From the NCBI GenBank assembly GCA_025936115.1, contig JAICTZ010000020.1, forward strand, positions 62,001-126,000: a stretch of 64,000 nucleotides of DNA, given 5' to 3'. Below, one piece after another: positions 7,788-15,681 of the stretch. The position numbers and the translations under genes are program-made. Origin of the DNA: Polyangiaceae bacterium. GTDB lineage: Bacteria > Myxococcota_A > Polyangia > Polyangiales > Polyangiaceae. The stretch's first letter is position 1, and each line of letters starts with the position of its first letter. A model generated the notes under the pieces. The model was not told where the DNA came from. It did no database searches and saw only the letters and a program-made list of their open reading frames with translations.

Positions 7788-10196
7788 CTAGAGCCCGCTG
7801 CCCATGGCCTGCTGGATTTGAGCGGCGGAGAGCGCCGATGCGTAGATGCGCACGTCGTCGATCTTGCCCGCGAACCACTCTCCACCCCAGAACGAGTGAC
7901 CGCCGATGGCGAGTAGCCCGCTCGAGGCGGTGGTATTGCCCGAAATGCTGCGCGTTGCGATTTGCGTGCCGTTGAGCCAGTAGCTCATGACGTTGCCGCT
8001 TCTCTGGAACGCCACGTGCGAGAACGTCGTGGTCGAGAGTGAGCCGCTCGCCGTCACGTCGAGGTCGGTGCCGCCAATGTCGAGCCAGCCGCTCTTGGTC
8101 GCGGCGTAGAGCAGGTAGACGAGCCCGGCAGGCTCTTCTTTGATCAGCACCGGCCGCCAGCCGCTCGCCGTCGACGGCTGTACCCAGGCCATGATCGTGA
8201 AGCTTTGATTCAAGTCGAGGTCGCTCGCGTCAGGTGCGGTCACGCGACGCCCCGTGCCGCTGAACGAGAGACAACCGCCGTACTTGCAGCCGCTCGTGAG
8301 CCACGTGGGGCCGTTGACGAGCGTACCCGTGTGTCCGTGTCCCGAGGCGTCGGCGGTCGAAGTGCCCGAGCCCTCGTTGAAGGCCCAGCCGGCGACCAGC
8401 GGGGGCAACGTCCCACCGCTCGTTCCGCTCGTTCCGCTCGAGCCCGACGTGCCACCGCTGCTGCTCATGCCCGAGCTACCCCCGGTTCCCATGCTCCCGC
8501 TACCGCCGGTGCTCACCATGCCAGCCGTGCCGCCAGTCGAGCCCGTGCCGCCCGAGCCGGCGCGACCGGCGCTGCCACCTTTGCCCGCAGAGCCGCCGCT
8601 GATCGCCGTGCCGCCGCTGCCTCCAGAACTGTGGCCGCCGGTGCCGCCGGTCGATGAAGTGCCGCCCGTTGACGAAGTGCCGCCCGTTCCTCCCGTTCCT
8701 CCCGTTCCGCCCGTGCCACCGCCAGCGGTCGAGGCGCTGAGCAGCGTGAACACGCTCTGAGCCGGCAACGCGAACGTACCGGCGCCGTTCGAGAGCCTTA
8801 CCGCCGCGCCGACTTGATCGGTCGAGGTCGCCGTCGTGTAGCGTGGGGTGAGAGAAGCCGGCGGCGACGACATCGAGAGCGTCACCTGAACGTTCGCCGC
8901 GTTGCCCGTGTTTCGCCCGAAGACCGCCACGGAACCGTCCGGATTCTTGTACGCGACGAGATCGACCGAAGAGCTATTGTCCGAGGCCGTCACGCGCGTC
9001 GCCCCGCGCCGGATCCACTTGAAGCCGTGGCGTAGAGCCAAATAGGTCGGCTTCGGCGTGTACGTCATCGCGTCGAGCACGGAGTCGGCCGGTTGGGTGT
9101 TGTTGAACGCGCCGCACAGGTTGGACTTGCCTTGATACGTCGTCGCAAGCAGTCCGAACGACTGCCACTCATTGGCTTGATGAATGTGCGGAGCGTCGTA
9201 GTCCGACCACGCGAGGCCCGCGGTGACCCCGTTTTGCAAGGCGCTGACGAGGTTGCCCACTGCTTGGAGCCCCATGCTCCACGTCGTCGAGTAGCAGCTC
9301 GCAACCCATGTCGAGTTGAACTCCGTGAGCCAAACCGGCGGATTCGAGTTGTTCCAAGTGGACCAGACGCTCGCGTCCGAGTAGCGGTGGAACGCAGTCG
9401 CCGCGAGCCGCGCTTGGACGACCGTGTCGTTTTGGATCGCTTGCCGGAACGTGATCATGCCCGCCTCGCTCGCCGAATCGGAGACGACGATTTTGATGCC
9501 GTTCAGCTCCGGGATCGCGTTCATGCGATCGACGAGTTTTCTGATGATGCGCGCGCCCTGGGTGCCGGGATCGATCTTGAAGCCCTCGGGCGGCGAGAAC
9601 TCGGGCTCGTTGAAGGGAGAGAACAAGGTGAACTGCGGGTGTGGTAGCGGCGAACGCGTGAGCGCATAGACGAGCATCGCGACCGACGTCTCGACCCACT
9701 CGTCTTCCTTCGAGCTAGCGAGGCTCGAGGCCGGAGCCGTGGAACCGGACGGACCCATCCACGCCGGCAAGCCGCCGTGATCGGATAGCTCGATCTCGGG
9801 CACACCGAGCTGATTCAGGTAACGGATGTAGTCCCAGGTGTCCTGGAACACGGGATTGGAGAAGATCTTGTCGTAAGCGGTCCAATTGAAGGTCTTGGGA
9901 TCGCCGTCGTCGTTGCTCGTCTCCCAGTCCGTCTCGCCGTTGTTGATTTCGACCCTGAAGAAGTCGGCGCCGAGATCCTTCACCAGCATGTCGAGCGCAG
10001 GTTTGACGGCGCGCCCGTCGGAGCCCCACTGGCGAGGCTGACCGTCGACGCCGAACCCGGTGATCGCCCCGCGGGCGACCGTGGCGGCCTCGGTCTCGGG
10101 CGCCGTCGAGGGGGTCGACGCGTCCTGCAGCGTCGAGCAGGCAACCGAAGCGACGAGCGGGAGTAGCCAGCGGGCCGACGGAGCAAGAGTTCTCAT
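7788..10196 (-). CDS. Secreted glycoside hydrolase with Gly-rich linker and LamG-like domain
   Basis: About 802 residues. A lipoprotein-like signal peptide (VASVACS) is followed by a TIM-barrel clan-A glycoside hydrolase domain, residues about 40-480. FSPFNEPEF carries the likely acid/base Glu and VWLTEFNSTW the likely nucleophile Glu, as in GH30/GH39/GH5-type enzymes; the exact family is uncertain. A linker of about 110 residues, very rich in Gly, Ser and Thr (GGTGGTGG-type), follows. The C terminus is a concanavalin/LamG-like carbohydrate-binding domain (FNEGSGTSTADASGHGHTG to IDDVRIYASALSAAQIQ). It probably degrades a plant or microbial polysaccharide outside the cell. A palindrome and a terminator for the preceding operon lie just upstream. 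The ATG at 10196 was chosen because the signal peptide begins there. Confidence 0.88.
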   Translation of the reverse strand: MRTLAPSARWLLPLVASVACSTLQDASTPSTAPETEAATVARGAITGFGVDGQPRQWGSDGRAVKPALDMLVKDLGADFFRVEINNGETDWETSNDDGDPKTFNWTAYDKIFSNPVFQDTWDYIRYLNQLGVPEIELSDHGGLPAWMGPSGSTAPASSLASSKEDEWVETSVAMLVYALTRSPLPHPQFTLFSPFNEPEFSPPEGFKIDPGTQGARIIRKLVDRMNAIPELNGIKIVVSDSASEAGMITFRQAIQNDTVVQARLAATAFHRYSDASVWSTWNNSNPPVWLTEFNSTWVASCYSTTWSMGLQAVGNLVSALQNGVTAGLAWSDYDAPHIHQANEWQSFGLLATTYQGKSNLCGAFNNTQPADSVLDAMTYTPKPTYLALRHGFKWIRRGATRVTASDNSSSVDLVAYKNPDGSVAVFGRNTGNAANVQVTLSMSSPPASLTPRYTTATSTDQVGAAVRLSNGAGTFALPAQSVFTLLSASTAGGGTGGTGGTGGTGGTSSTGGTSSTGGTGGHSSGGSGGTAISGGSAGKGGSAGRAGSGGTGSTGGTAGMVSTGGSGSMGTGGSSGMSSSGGTSGSSGTSGTSGGTLPPLVAGWAFNEGSGTSTADASGHGHTGTLVNGPTWLTSGCKYGGCLSFSGTGRRVTAPDASDLDLNQSFTIMAWVQPSTASGWRPVLIKEEPAGLVYLLYAATKSGWLDIGGTDLDVTASGSLSTTTFSHVAFQRSGNVMSYWLNGTQIATRSISGNTTASSGLLAIGGHSFWGGEWFAGKIDDVRIYASALSAAQIQQAMGSGL

Positions 10197-10238
10197 CGTG
10201 CGACCGCATAGCATGATGTGGGCCCCGTTCGGTTGGGG

Positions 10239-10252
10239 TGTGTTGCAACACC
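10239..10252. promoter_or_regulatory. 14-bp perfect palindrome, candidate operator of the glycoside hydrolase gene
   Basis: GGTGTTGCAACACC is a perfect 14-bp inverted repeat 42 bp upstream of the hydrolase start codon. It lies between that gene and the terminator of the upstream operon. It is the size and shape of a dimeric repressor site, and no gene uses this sequence. No regulator gene is adjacent. Confidence 0.4.
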
Positions 10253-10261
10253 TGGCGCACG

Positions 10262-10285
10262 GAAAAAAACGTCGTTGTCACGACG
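10262..10285 (-). terminator. Rho-independent terminator after the FKBP gene
   Basis: Read on the minus strand, a perfect 6-bp stem CGTCGT/ACGACG with the 4-base loop GACA is followed at once by seven T residues. It lies 67 bp past the stop codon of the FKBP gene, so it should end the small-protein/LeuDC/FKBP transcript and insulate the glycoside hydrolase gene. Such T-tailed hairpins are rare in this GC-rich window. Confidence 0.75.
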
Positions 10286-10351
10286 AACGAGCTCCGCCCG
10301 CGTACAAAATTCCTGCGGGGTTTCGCCTCAGTGCGGCGGACCTGCGCGCCA

Positions 10352-10927
10352 CTAGCTGGGCAAACGCCGAATCAAGTCCGCAACTGGTATTAGTGTCTCG
10401 GACTCGGTATCTGCAGGCGAGGAAAGTGCAGATTCCGCAATTTCGAGTTCTTCGGGGGTGCCTGCCCTCGCTTCGAGCACTTCGATTTCGAAACGGATCC
10501 GCTGTCCCGCAAGTGGATGATTGAAGTCGACGACGACGCCGTCGTCGGAAACTCCGAGCACTCGCACCACGACCTCCGTTCCGTCTTCCCGTTCCAGCTC
10601 GAAGCGATCACCGGCTGCTACGTCCGGCGGAAAATCCTCGCGGGCAATTTCCATTTCGAGCGCTGGGCTGCGCTCACCGTAGGCGTCGCGCGCCGCAAGC
10701 TCGACCGCGCGCTTCGCGCCTGCGGCTAGACCCTCGAGCGCAGACTCGAGTGCAGGCAAGAGCGTGCCATAGCCGAAAACGAAGCCGAGCTCGCCGCCAC
10801 TCCCCTCGACGAGCTCGCCCTCGGCGTCGAAAACCCGATAGCGCAAGCGTGTCCACACGCCGGGTCCGAGCTGAAAGCCTCTGGGCCTCGCAGCGCCATT
10901 CTTCTCGCCGGTTTGTCGTTTGCTCAT
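10352..10927 (-). CDS. FKBP-type peptidyl-prolyl isomerase, SlyD-like
   Basis: 191 residues. The FKBP core covers about residues 20-165: LGPGVWTRLRYRVFDAEGEL, the FGYGTLLPALESALEGLAAG segment, an insert-in-flap region with PPDVAAGDRFELE, and VVDFNHPLAGQRIRFEIEV. VDFNHPLAG is a SlyD hallmark. No signal peptide is present, so it is cytosolic. It has no His-rich metal-binding tail of the E. coli SlyD type. The ATG overlaps the stop of the LeuD-LeuC fusion (ATGA), so it is made with that iron-sulfur enzyme and could help it fold. The intrinsic terminator downstream marks it as the last gene of the operon. Confidence 0.9.
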   Translation of the reverse strand: MSKRQTGEKNGAARPRGFQLGPGVWTRLRYRVFDAEGELVEGSGGELGFVFGYGTLLPALESALEGLAAGAKRAVELAARDAYGERSPALEMEIAREDFPPDVAAGDRFELEREDGTEVVVRVLGVSDDGVVVDFNHPLAGQRIRFEIEVLEARAGTPEELEIAESALSSPADTESETLIPVADLIRRLPS

Positions 10928-12900
10928 TGCTGACCGCCGATGTCGGTCGGGGGGCATGCCACGACTCCCGCGAGCGCGCTCGCCGCCACGACGAGGGGAC
11001 TTGCGAGAAACACGCGCCCGGGGCCGCTGCGACCCGGAAAATTTCGGCTGCCGGCGCTGATCGTGACCTCGTCGGCCGAGCGCGAGGTACCGGGCCCGGC
11101 CGCGATGCACGCGCCGCACGCCGACCCGAGCACCGTGGCGCCGACACGCTCGAAGATAGCGAGATAGCCGCGCTCTTCCGCGTAGCGCCGCACCGACTCC
11201 GAGCCGGCCTGGATGAAAAGCCGCACCCCGGGCGCGACGCGTTCGCCGCGCAGGGCCGCAGGGCCGAGCACGGCTGCGTACGAGTCCATGTCGCGGCGCT
11301 TGCCGCCGGTACACGAGCCCGCGTAGGCGATGTCGATGCGCGGCGCGCCGCGTGCGACGACTTCGGCCAGTGCTTGGACGCGCTTCGGATCGCCCGGCAG
11401 CGCCAGCATCGGCTCGATGGCGCCGAGCTCGAGCCGCACCCACGCCGCGTAGGGCGCGTCGGGGTCGGGTCGCACGACGCGCGAGCGCCAACGTTCGGCG
11501 TCGCAACCGCGCAACGTCGCGAGCTCGCGGAGCGCGTGCTCGTCGCATTCGACGATGCCCGTGAGCGCGCCCGCTTCGACCGCCATGTTGGCGAGCGTCG
11601 CGCGCTCGTCGAGCGGCAACGAAGCGACGCCCGGGCCGCCGAATTCGAGCACTCGGCCCGTCGCAGCGCCCTCCTGCACGAGCGGCGTCGCGAAGAGCGT
11701 GAGCATCACGTCCTTGGCCGTGACCGCAGGACCGAGACGCCCGTCGAGCTCGACACGAACCGTCTCCGGCACACGCAAGCGAGCGTCGCGCGTCATCCAG
11801 GCGGCGGCCATGTCCGTGCTGCCGACGCCGAACGCCAAGCAACCGACGGCGCCGGCCGTCGAGGTGTGCGAGTCCGTGCCCACGATCACGCTGCCCGGCT
11901 CCGCGAACGACTCGAGCATGGCTTCGTGACAGATGGCGAGACTCCCCCGGCGCCCTTCCGCTTCGACTTCCCCGAACAGGCGAAGCCCGTGCCGCGCAGC
12001 GAACTCTGCCTGCGCCTCGGGCAAGAGCTCGGCTTGGCGTAGGAGCGGTAATCGCTGCGCGTCGTCGCTCAGGACATCGCGCGCGAAGGTCAGGTGATCG
12101 CGAAAGAGCAGCACGCTCTCGGGCTCGGCGACCCGCGCGCCTTCGCCGAAGGCACGCCGCAAGAGCGCGTCCGCCATCGGCGTCACGTACTCGTGGCTGA
12201 AGCGCAAATCGGCACGAACGAACAGCGAAGCTCCGGGACGCACGCCGGCAACGCCGACGTTTTCGCCCCGCGCGTCACGAACGGTGTGAGCGGCGATGAT
12301 CTTTTCGACGATGGTCTGCGCGCGCTCGCTCGCCGCGGGAACCGGCACGCTCACCGCGCCTCCGAGCCGCGCGCGCGCGTACGCGAGGAGGCCACCGTGG
12401 CGCGCGATCGCGAGCGTCACGGCGTCTTCGGCTTCGGCGAGCGAGTCGAGCAGGATCGTTTCGCCGCGCGTGAGCCGTTCGAGCACGCCGAAGTCGCTCG
12501 TCGTGAAGAGCCCGATGTTCTGCGCGTTTTGGCGATAGATGCGGCCAAAGCTCTTGGCCACGACCAAGCGAATGCCCGCGACGAGCTGCGCGTACGGCGC
12601 AGTCTCCCGAGAGCTCCCGCAACCGAAGTTCTCCCCGCCGACGAGCACCTCGAAACCGCCGCGCTGGACGGCGCCATGCGCGACGGCGCCGCCGCGAAAG
12701 CCCGTGAGACAGTACTCGCCGAGGCGCTCGTCGAAGTAATACGACCCCCAGGCGGGTGCCATTTCGTCCGTCGAGACGTCGCGGGCGAGCTCGAGCACCC
12801 CGGGAACGGCGGCGCCTTCGGCTTCGAGCTCACGCCGCACGACGGCGGCGTCCGCGTAGAGGACGAGAACCCGGCCCCGCAGACGAAACTCCGCGCTCAA
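10924..12900 (-). CDS. Aconitase-superfamily hydro-lyase: LeuD-like domain fused before LeuC-like domain
   Basis: 658 residues from a TTG that overlaps the stop of the 77-aa gene (TTGA). Residues about 1-170 form the small swivel domain (GGENFGCGSSRE, then IYRQNAQNIGLF). Residues about 205-650 form the large iron-sulfur domain (AQTIVEKIIAAH, GTDSHTSTAGAVGCLAFGVG, SCTGGKRRDMDSY, GSACGACIAAG), including the Cys residues expected to hold a [4Fe-4S] cluster. Classical aconitases have the large part first and the swivel last; here the order is reversed in one chain. It probably isomerises a 2- or 3-isopropylmalate or homocitrate-like substrate, but specificity cannot be read. No leuA or leuB is adjacent. 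A normal-order aconitase lies at 25974-28694. Confidence 0.85.
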   Translation of the reverse strand: MSAEFRLRGRVLVLYADAAVVRRELEAEGAAVPGVLELARDVSTDEMAPAWGSYYFDERLGEYCLTGFRGGAVAHGAVQRGGFEVLVGGENFGCGSSRETAPYAQLVAGIRLVVAKSFGRIYRQNAQNIGLFTTSDFGVLERLTRGETILLDSLAEAEDAVTLAIARHGGLLAYARARLGGAVSVPVPAASERAQTIVEKIIAAHTVRDARGENVGVAGVRPGASLFVRADLRFSHEYVTPMADALLRRAFGEGARVAEPESVLLFRDHLTFARDVLSDDAQRLPLLRQAELLPEAQAEFAARHGLRLFGEVEAEGRRGSLAICHEAMLESFAEPGSVIVGTDSHTSTAGAVGCLAFGVGSTDMAAAWMTRDARLRVPETVRVELDGRLGPAVTAKDVMLTLFATPLVQEGAATGRVLEFGGPGVASLPLDERATLANMAVEAGALTGIVECDEHALRELATLRGCDAERWRSRVVRPDPDAPYAAWVRLELGAIEPMLALPGDPKRVQALAEVVARGAPRIDIAYAGSCTGGKRRDMDSYAAVLGPAALRGERVAPGVRLFIQAGSESVRRYAEERGYLAIFERVGATVLGSACGACIAAGPGTSRSADEVTISAGSRNFPGRSGPGRVFLASPLVVAASALAGVVACPPTDIGGQQ

Positions 12901-13130
12901 TGCTCGTAGGCTCCGGCGGGCGGCGCGTACAGGGCGACGAGCGCCTCGACGGCGAGCGCGAGCTCCTCGGCCGTGGCTTCGTTTGCCCGCGCGCGGGCCG
13001 CGAGTTCGAGTAGCTCGCCGAGCGGAGGCGCGTGCAAAAGCTCCCGCCGCCGGCGCTCGAGGGCGACCACGGCGCCTTCCGACGCCTCGTGGACGACGAG
13101 CGCGACTTCGGCGAGGAGCGAGCAATTCAT
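12897..13130 (-). CDS. Hypothetical 77-residue helical protein
   Basis: Starts at ATG 13130 (MNCSLLAEVALVVHEASEG) and ends four bases into the LeuD-LeuC fusion gene. It is predicted to be all-helical, with Leu/Ala/Arg-rich heptad-like stretches (VALERRRRELL, LGELLELAARARANEAT), and it has no signal peptide or Cys motif. I do not recognise the family. The TTGA overlap couples its translation to the hydro-lyase, so it may be a small accessory or assembly protein. It reads away from the lipoprotein gene at 13180, with 49 bp between the two starts. Confidence 0.55.
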   Translation of the reverse strand: MNCSLLAEVALVVHEASEGAVVALERRRRELLHAPPLGELLELAARARANEATAEELALAVEALVALYAPPAGAYEH

Positions 13131-13179
13131 CGACGGGAGCGTAGCGCGGGACGGCCCGCCGGCACTACGCTCGGAGGAC

Positions 13180-14355
13180 GTGCGAACACCCGTGGTTTGG
13201 CTCACTCTCGCGCTCGGCGCGGTACCGCTCTCGTGCAAGAAGACGCCCGCGCGCTCGCGTTCGTCGCTCGCGTCCAGCAGCGCAGCGCCCTCGGCGAGCG
13301 CGGAGCTGCGGGCCCCCGTCGAAGTCGCGCACGCGGGCGAGCGCGGCGAAGTCCCGACGGGCGGCTTTCGCGCCGGCAGCGCGCCCGGCGACGCCGGTCG
13401 CCATCCCGAGCTCGAGCCGCGCCTCGCGTCGATCGAGCTCGGGCCCTACCAAATCGATCGCCTGCCGTACCCGAACGACCCCGCCAAGCCTGCGCTCGTG
13501 AACGTCACACGTGACGAGGCACAGCGCCTGTGCGCCGAGCACGGCGAGCGCCTGTGCACCGAGCTCGAGTGGGAACGGGCTTGTAAGGGCCCCGCCGACG
13601 ACCGTTACCCCACGGGCGACGCCTGGGACGAACGCTGCGGAGCGGAGCCGTCGCGTTGCGAAAGCGGCTTCACGACGCTCGGCATGGGCGCCGCGGCGGG
13701 CGAGTGGACGGCGAGCGACATCGCGCCCGGCACGCCCAAATCACTCGCCTCGGTGCGCGGCGCCGCTGCCGACGCCCCGGCCGAGGAGCATCGCTGCGCC
13801 GCGCGCCACGGTTTTTCGGCGAGCGCCAAGGATCCGCACGTCGGCTTCCGCTGCTGCGCGGGCCCGCCCAACGCGCGCATGCTCCCCGAGCCGGCGCTCG
13901 GGGACGCCTACGCGAAGGTGCACCTCGGCCCCGAGCGCCTCGTCGAGCTACTCAAATCGGATCCGCTCACGCGCGAGCTCGCCAAGGACGTGAAATTCTT
14001 TCGCGAGCCGGACTCGGCCGAAACCGTCGTCTCCCGCGGGCCGGGCGATCGCAAAGGGTTCTCGTTCACGGTCTCGCCACTGCACTGGAATCCGGTGCCG
14101 GGCGCTGATTTGCTCGTGCTCACGGGACGCTCGGGCGAAAATACGTCCTTCGTGGTCGCCTACTTCATCCTCGCCGACAACAGCTACAAGCTTGCCGCAA
14201 GCTTCGTGATGAAGAACGAACCCGGCCCCGTCGCGCTCGCGTACAGCGATGACATTCGGCCGCGCTTGCACTTCAGCACCTGCTGGGGCTGTCCGGGCGA
14301 GACGGGCAAGATCCTCTTCCGCAAGCCCGAGCGCATCGCCATCGTCGAACCCTAA
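13180..14355 (+). CDS. SUMF1-like lipoprotein (formylglycine-enzyme fold)
   Basis: About 391 residues. A hydrophobic signal (VVWLTLALGAVPLSCKK) resembles a lipoprotein signal, though its lipobox is not canonical. A Ser/Ala linker and a SUMF1/FGE-type domain follow (residues about 60-240, with TRDEAQRLCAEHGERLCTELEWERACKGP, WTASD and the closing GFRCCAG). The C-terminal 150 residues are unrelated and unassigned. FGE-type folds modify sulfatases or bind ligands. Here the domain is shortened and no sulfatase is nearby, so a catalytic role is doubtful. GTG 13180 has GGAGG only 2 bp before it; GTG 13192 has better spacing and is an alternative. A second protein of this type lies at 43118-44266. 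Confidence 0.8.
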   Translation: MRTPVVWLTLALGAVPLSCKKTPARSRSSLASSSAAPSASAELRAPVEVAHAGERGEVPTGGFRAGSAPGDAGRHPELEPRLASIELGPYQIDRLPYPNDPAKPALVNVTRDEAQRLCAEHGERLCTELEWERACKGPADDRYPTGDAWDERCGAEPSRCESGFTTLGMGAAAGEWTASDIAPGTPKSLASVRGAAADAPAEEHRCAARHGFSASAKDPHVGFRCCAGPPNARMLPEPALGDAYAKVHLGPERLVELLKSDPLTRELAKDVKFFREPDSAETVVSRGPGDRKGFSFTVSPLHWNPVPGADLLVLTGRSGENTSFVVAYFILADNSYKLAASFVMKNEPGPVALAYSDDIRPRLHFSTCWGCPGETGKILFRKPERIAIVEP

Positions 14356-14360
14356 CGCCC

Positions 14361-14381
14361 ACGTGCCCGTGCCCGTGCCCG
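14361..14381. repeat. GTGCCC hexanucleotide tandem repeat
   Basis: Three GTGCCC units in tandem, 6 bp after the SUMF1-like gene. The same 21 bases occur in another gap at 61996-62016. It could be a slippage-prone microsatellite. No hairpin is formed. Confidence 0.7.
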
Positions 14382-14432
14382 ACCATCAGTAAGGAGTGGT
14401 GAGGCGCGCTTGTTCGGCAATCGGTCGTCGAG

Positions 14433-15335
14433 TCACCCGTCCGGCAAACGCCGCGCGAGAAATTCGTTCACGATGCGCTTCATCTCGTCGTGGCGCTCGA
14501 GCGGCAAGAGGTGCGAGCCGCCGGCACAGAGCGCAAGCTCTGCGCCCGGAATCGCTTCTGCCATGGCGCGCGATACGGCCGGCGGCGTGAACGAATCGAG
14601 CTCGCCCGCGACGACCAGCACCGGCACGTTGACGTTCGGCAAGAGGTCCTCCGCCGAGTGCTCGCCCGCGGCGCGCAACATGCGCAAGAACAGCGCAAAA
14701 TCGAGGTGAATGACGTGGTCGAAGTAGGGGGCCACGTCCTCGGGACTGACGCGCGAGGGATCGACGTCACCCGTGAGCCGCGCGGCGGCGAGCGCCCACC
14801 TGGGCGGGACGTGCGCCCAGAGCGCGCGACCGAGGTGCGGGTGCCGCGTCACGAACGAGACCAGCTCGGGCAAGACACCGGCGAGCATGTCCGAGCCCTT
14901 GAAGGTGTACGTGACCCGACCGAAGCTACCGCACACGAGCACGAGCGCGCGCACGCCCTCGGGCCGGCGGCGATACGTCTCGAGCGCTACTTGCGTGCCG
15001 AAGGAATGCCCGACGAGCACGACGGGCGGATCGCCGAGAGCACGGCGCACGGCGTCGGCATCCGCGGCGTGTGCCGCGACGTCGATACGATCTTCATTGC
15101 GCGGCGCGCCACTCCGCCCGTGCCCCCGATAGTGAAAGTGCGCTACGGACAGTCTTTCGCGCAGATCTTCCCAGAGGTACTTCCAGACGAACCCGTCGCA
15201 CGCGATCCCGTCGCAGAAGAGCGCCGTCGTCGGCGAGGCACCGGTGGCGCGGCGAACGTAGATGGGCGTGCCATCGTCGGCACGCACATGAGCTTCGTCG
15301 CCGCGCCAGTCTGCCAGTGCAAAATCCGCCCCCAC
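14433..15335 (-). CDS. Alpha/beta hydrolase
   Basis: About 300 residues from GTG 15335. The fold shows LFCDGIACDGFVWKYL, the HYRGHGRSG loop, the nucleophile elbow GHSFG, the acid in VVAGELDSFTPP and the His in GGSHLLPLERH. So Ser, Asp and His of the triad are all present. It resembles lipase/esterase-like or epoxide-hydrolase-like members; the substrate is unknown. No signal peptide. A GTG at 15404 would add 23 Lys/Arg-rich residues overlapping the 3' end of the ribbon-helix-helix gene, and this is judged less likely. The two genes are 16 bp apart and probably form one transcript. Confidence 0.88.
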   Translation of the reverse strand: MGADFALADWRGDEAHVRADDGTPIYVRRATGASPTTALFCDGIACDGFVWKYLWEDLRERLSVAHFHYRGHGRSGAPRNEDRIDVAAHAADADAVRRALGDPPVVLVGHSFGTQVALETYRRRPEGVRALVLVCGSFGRVTYTFKGSDMLAGVLPELVSFVTRHPHLGRALWAHVPPRWALAAARLTGDVDPSRVSPEDVAPYFDHVIHLDFALFLRMLRAAGEHSAEDLLPNVNVPVLVVAGELDSFTPPAVSRAMAEAIPGAELALCAGGSHLLPLERHDEMKRIVNEFLARRLPDG

Positions 15336-15351
15336 AGGAGAGCCGGACGAA

Positions 15352-15579
15352 TCAGGCAGTCGTGGTGCCTTCCTCTTCCTCTTCTTCCCCGATGTCGTTG
15401 ACACTCGGGATTTTCTTGATCTCCATGCGGGCCATCTTCCAGGCGCGCTGGACGACCCAGGAGAGCGAACGGTCGAGACGAGCGGCCTCGTCTTTGATCT
15501 CCTGCAGCATCGACTCGGGGAAGTACAGGCTTTGCTTCCGCTTGTCGCTCCCGGTTGACTTGTTCTCGTTGTCGGCCAA
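15352..15579 (-). CDS. TIGR04563-like ribbon-helix-helix protein
   Basis: 75 residues from a TTG start with AGAGG about 8 bp upstream. The central part, QSLYFPESMLQEIKDEAARL then SLSWVVQRAWKMAR, fits the CopG-like beta-strand-helix-helix fold of the TIGR04563 family, which I recall as largely confined to myxobacteria. The tail is acidic (GEEEEEEGTTTA). Such proteins bind DNA as dimers and often regulate themselves; the target here is unknown. A candidate promoter lies about 50 bp upstream. The alpha/beta hydrolase gene follows after 16 bp. Confidence 0.85.
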   Translation of the reverse strand: MADNENKSTGSDKRKQSLYFPESMLQEIKDEAARLDRSLSWVVQRAWKMARMEIKKIPSVNDIGEEEEEEGTTTA

Positions 15580-15628
15580 CTGAAACCTCTTGGGGCAAGG
15601 GTGGGCGAAAGCCCTCTTATTTCTTACC

Positions 15629-15658
15629 TAGTTAGCACCCCGACCTGACGGAGATCAA
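15629..15658 (-). promoter_or_regulatory. Candidate promoter of the ribbon-helix-helix gene
   Basis: On the minus strand, TTGATC (15658-15653) and TAACTA (15634-15629) are 18 bp apart in the most AT-rich patch of this gap. A GNRA-type mini-hairpin (GGGC-gaaa-GCCC at 15603-15614) lies in the predicted leader. Confidence 0.35.
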
Positions 15659-15681
15659 CAGAGTAACGTGAAGGCCTCCCC

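Noticed and set aside
12901..13125. N-terminal extension of the LeuD-LeuC fusion by 75 residues
   Set aside because: It is almost only Arg, Ala and Gly and overlaps the whole 77-aa gene; the coupled TTG at 12900 precedes the recognised domain.
12973..13179. N-terminal extension of the SUMF1-like protein upstream of GTG 13180
   Set aside because: The upstream residues lack a signal peptide and overlap the divergent 77-aa gene; the signal peptide begins at or after 13180.
15336..15404. N-terminal extension of the alpha/beta hydrolase
   Set aside because: The Lys/Arg-rich extra residues overlap the acidic-tail codons of the ribbon-helix-helix gene and do not belong to the hydrolase fold.
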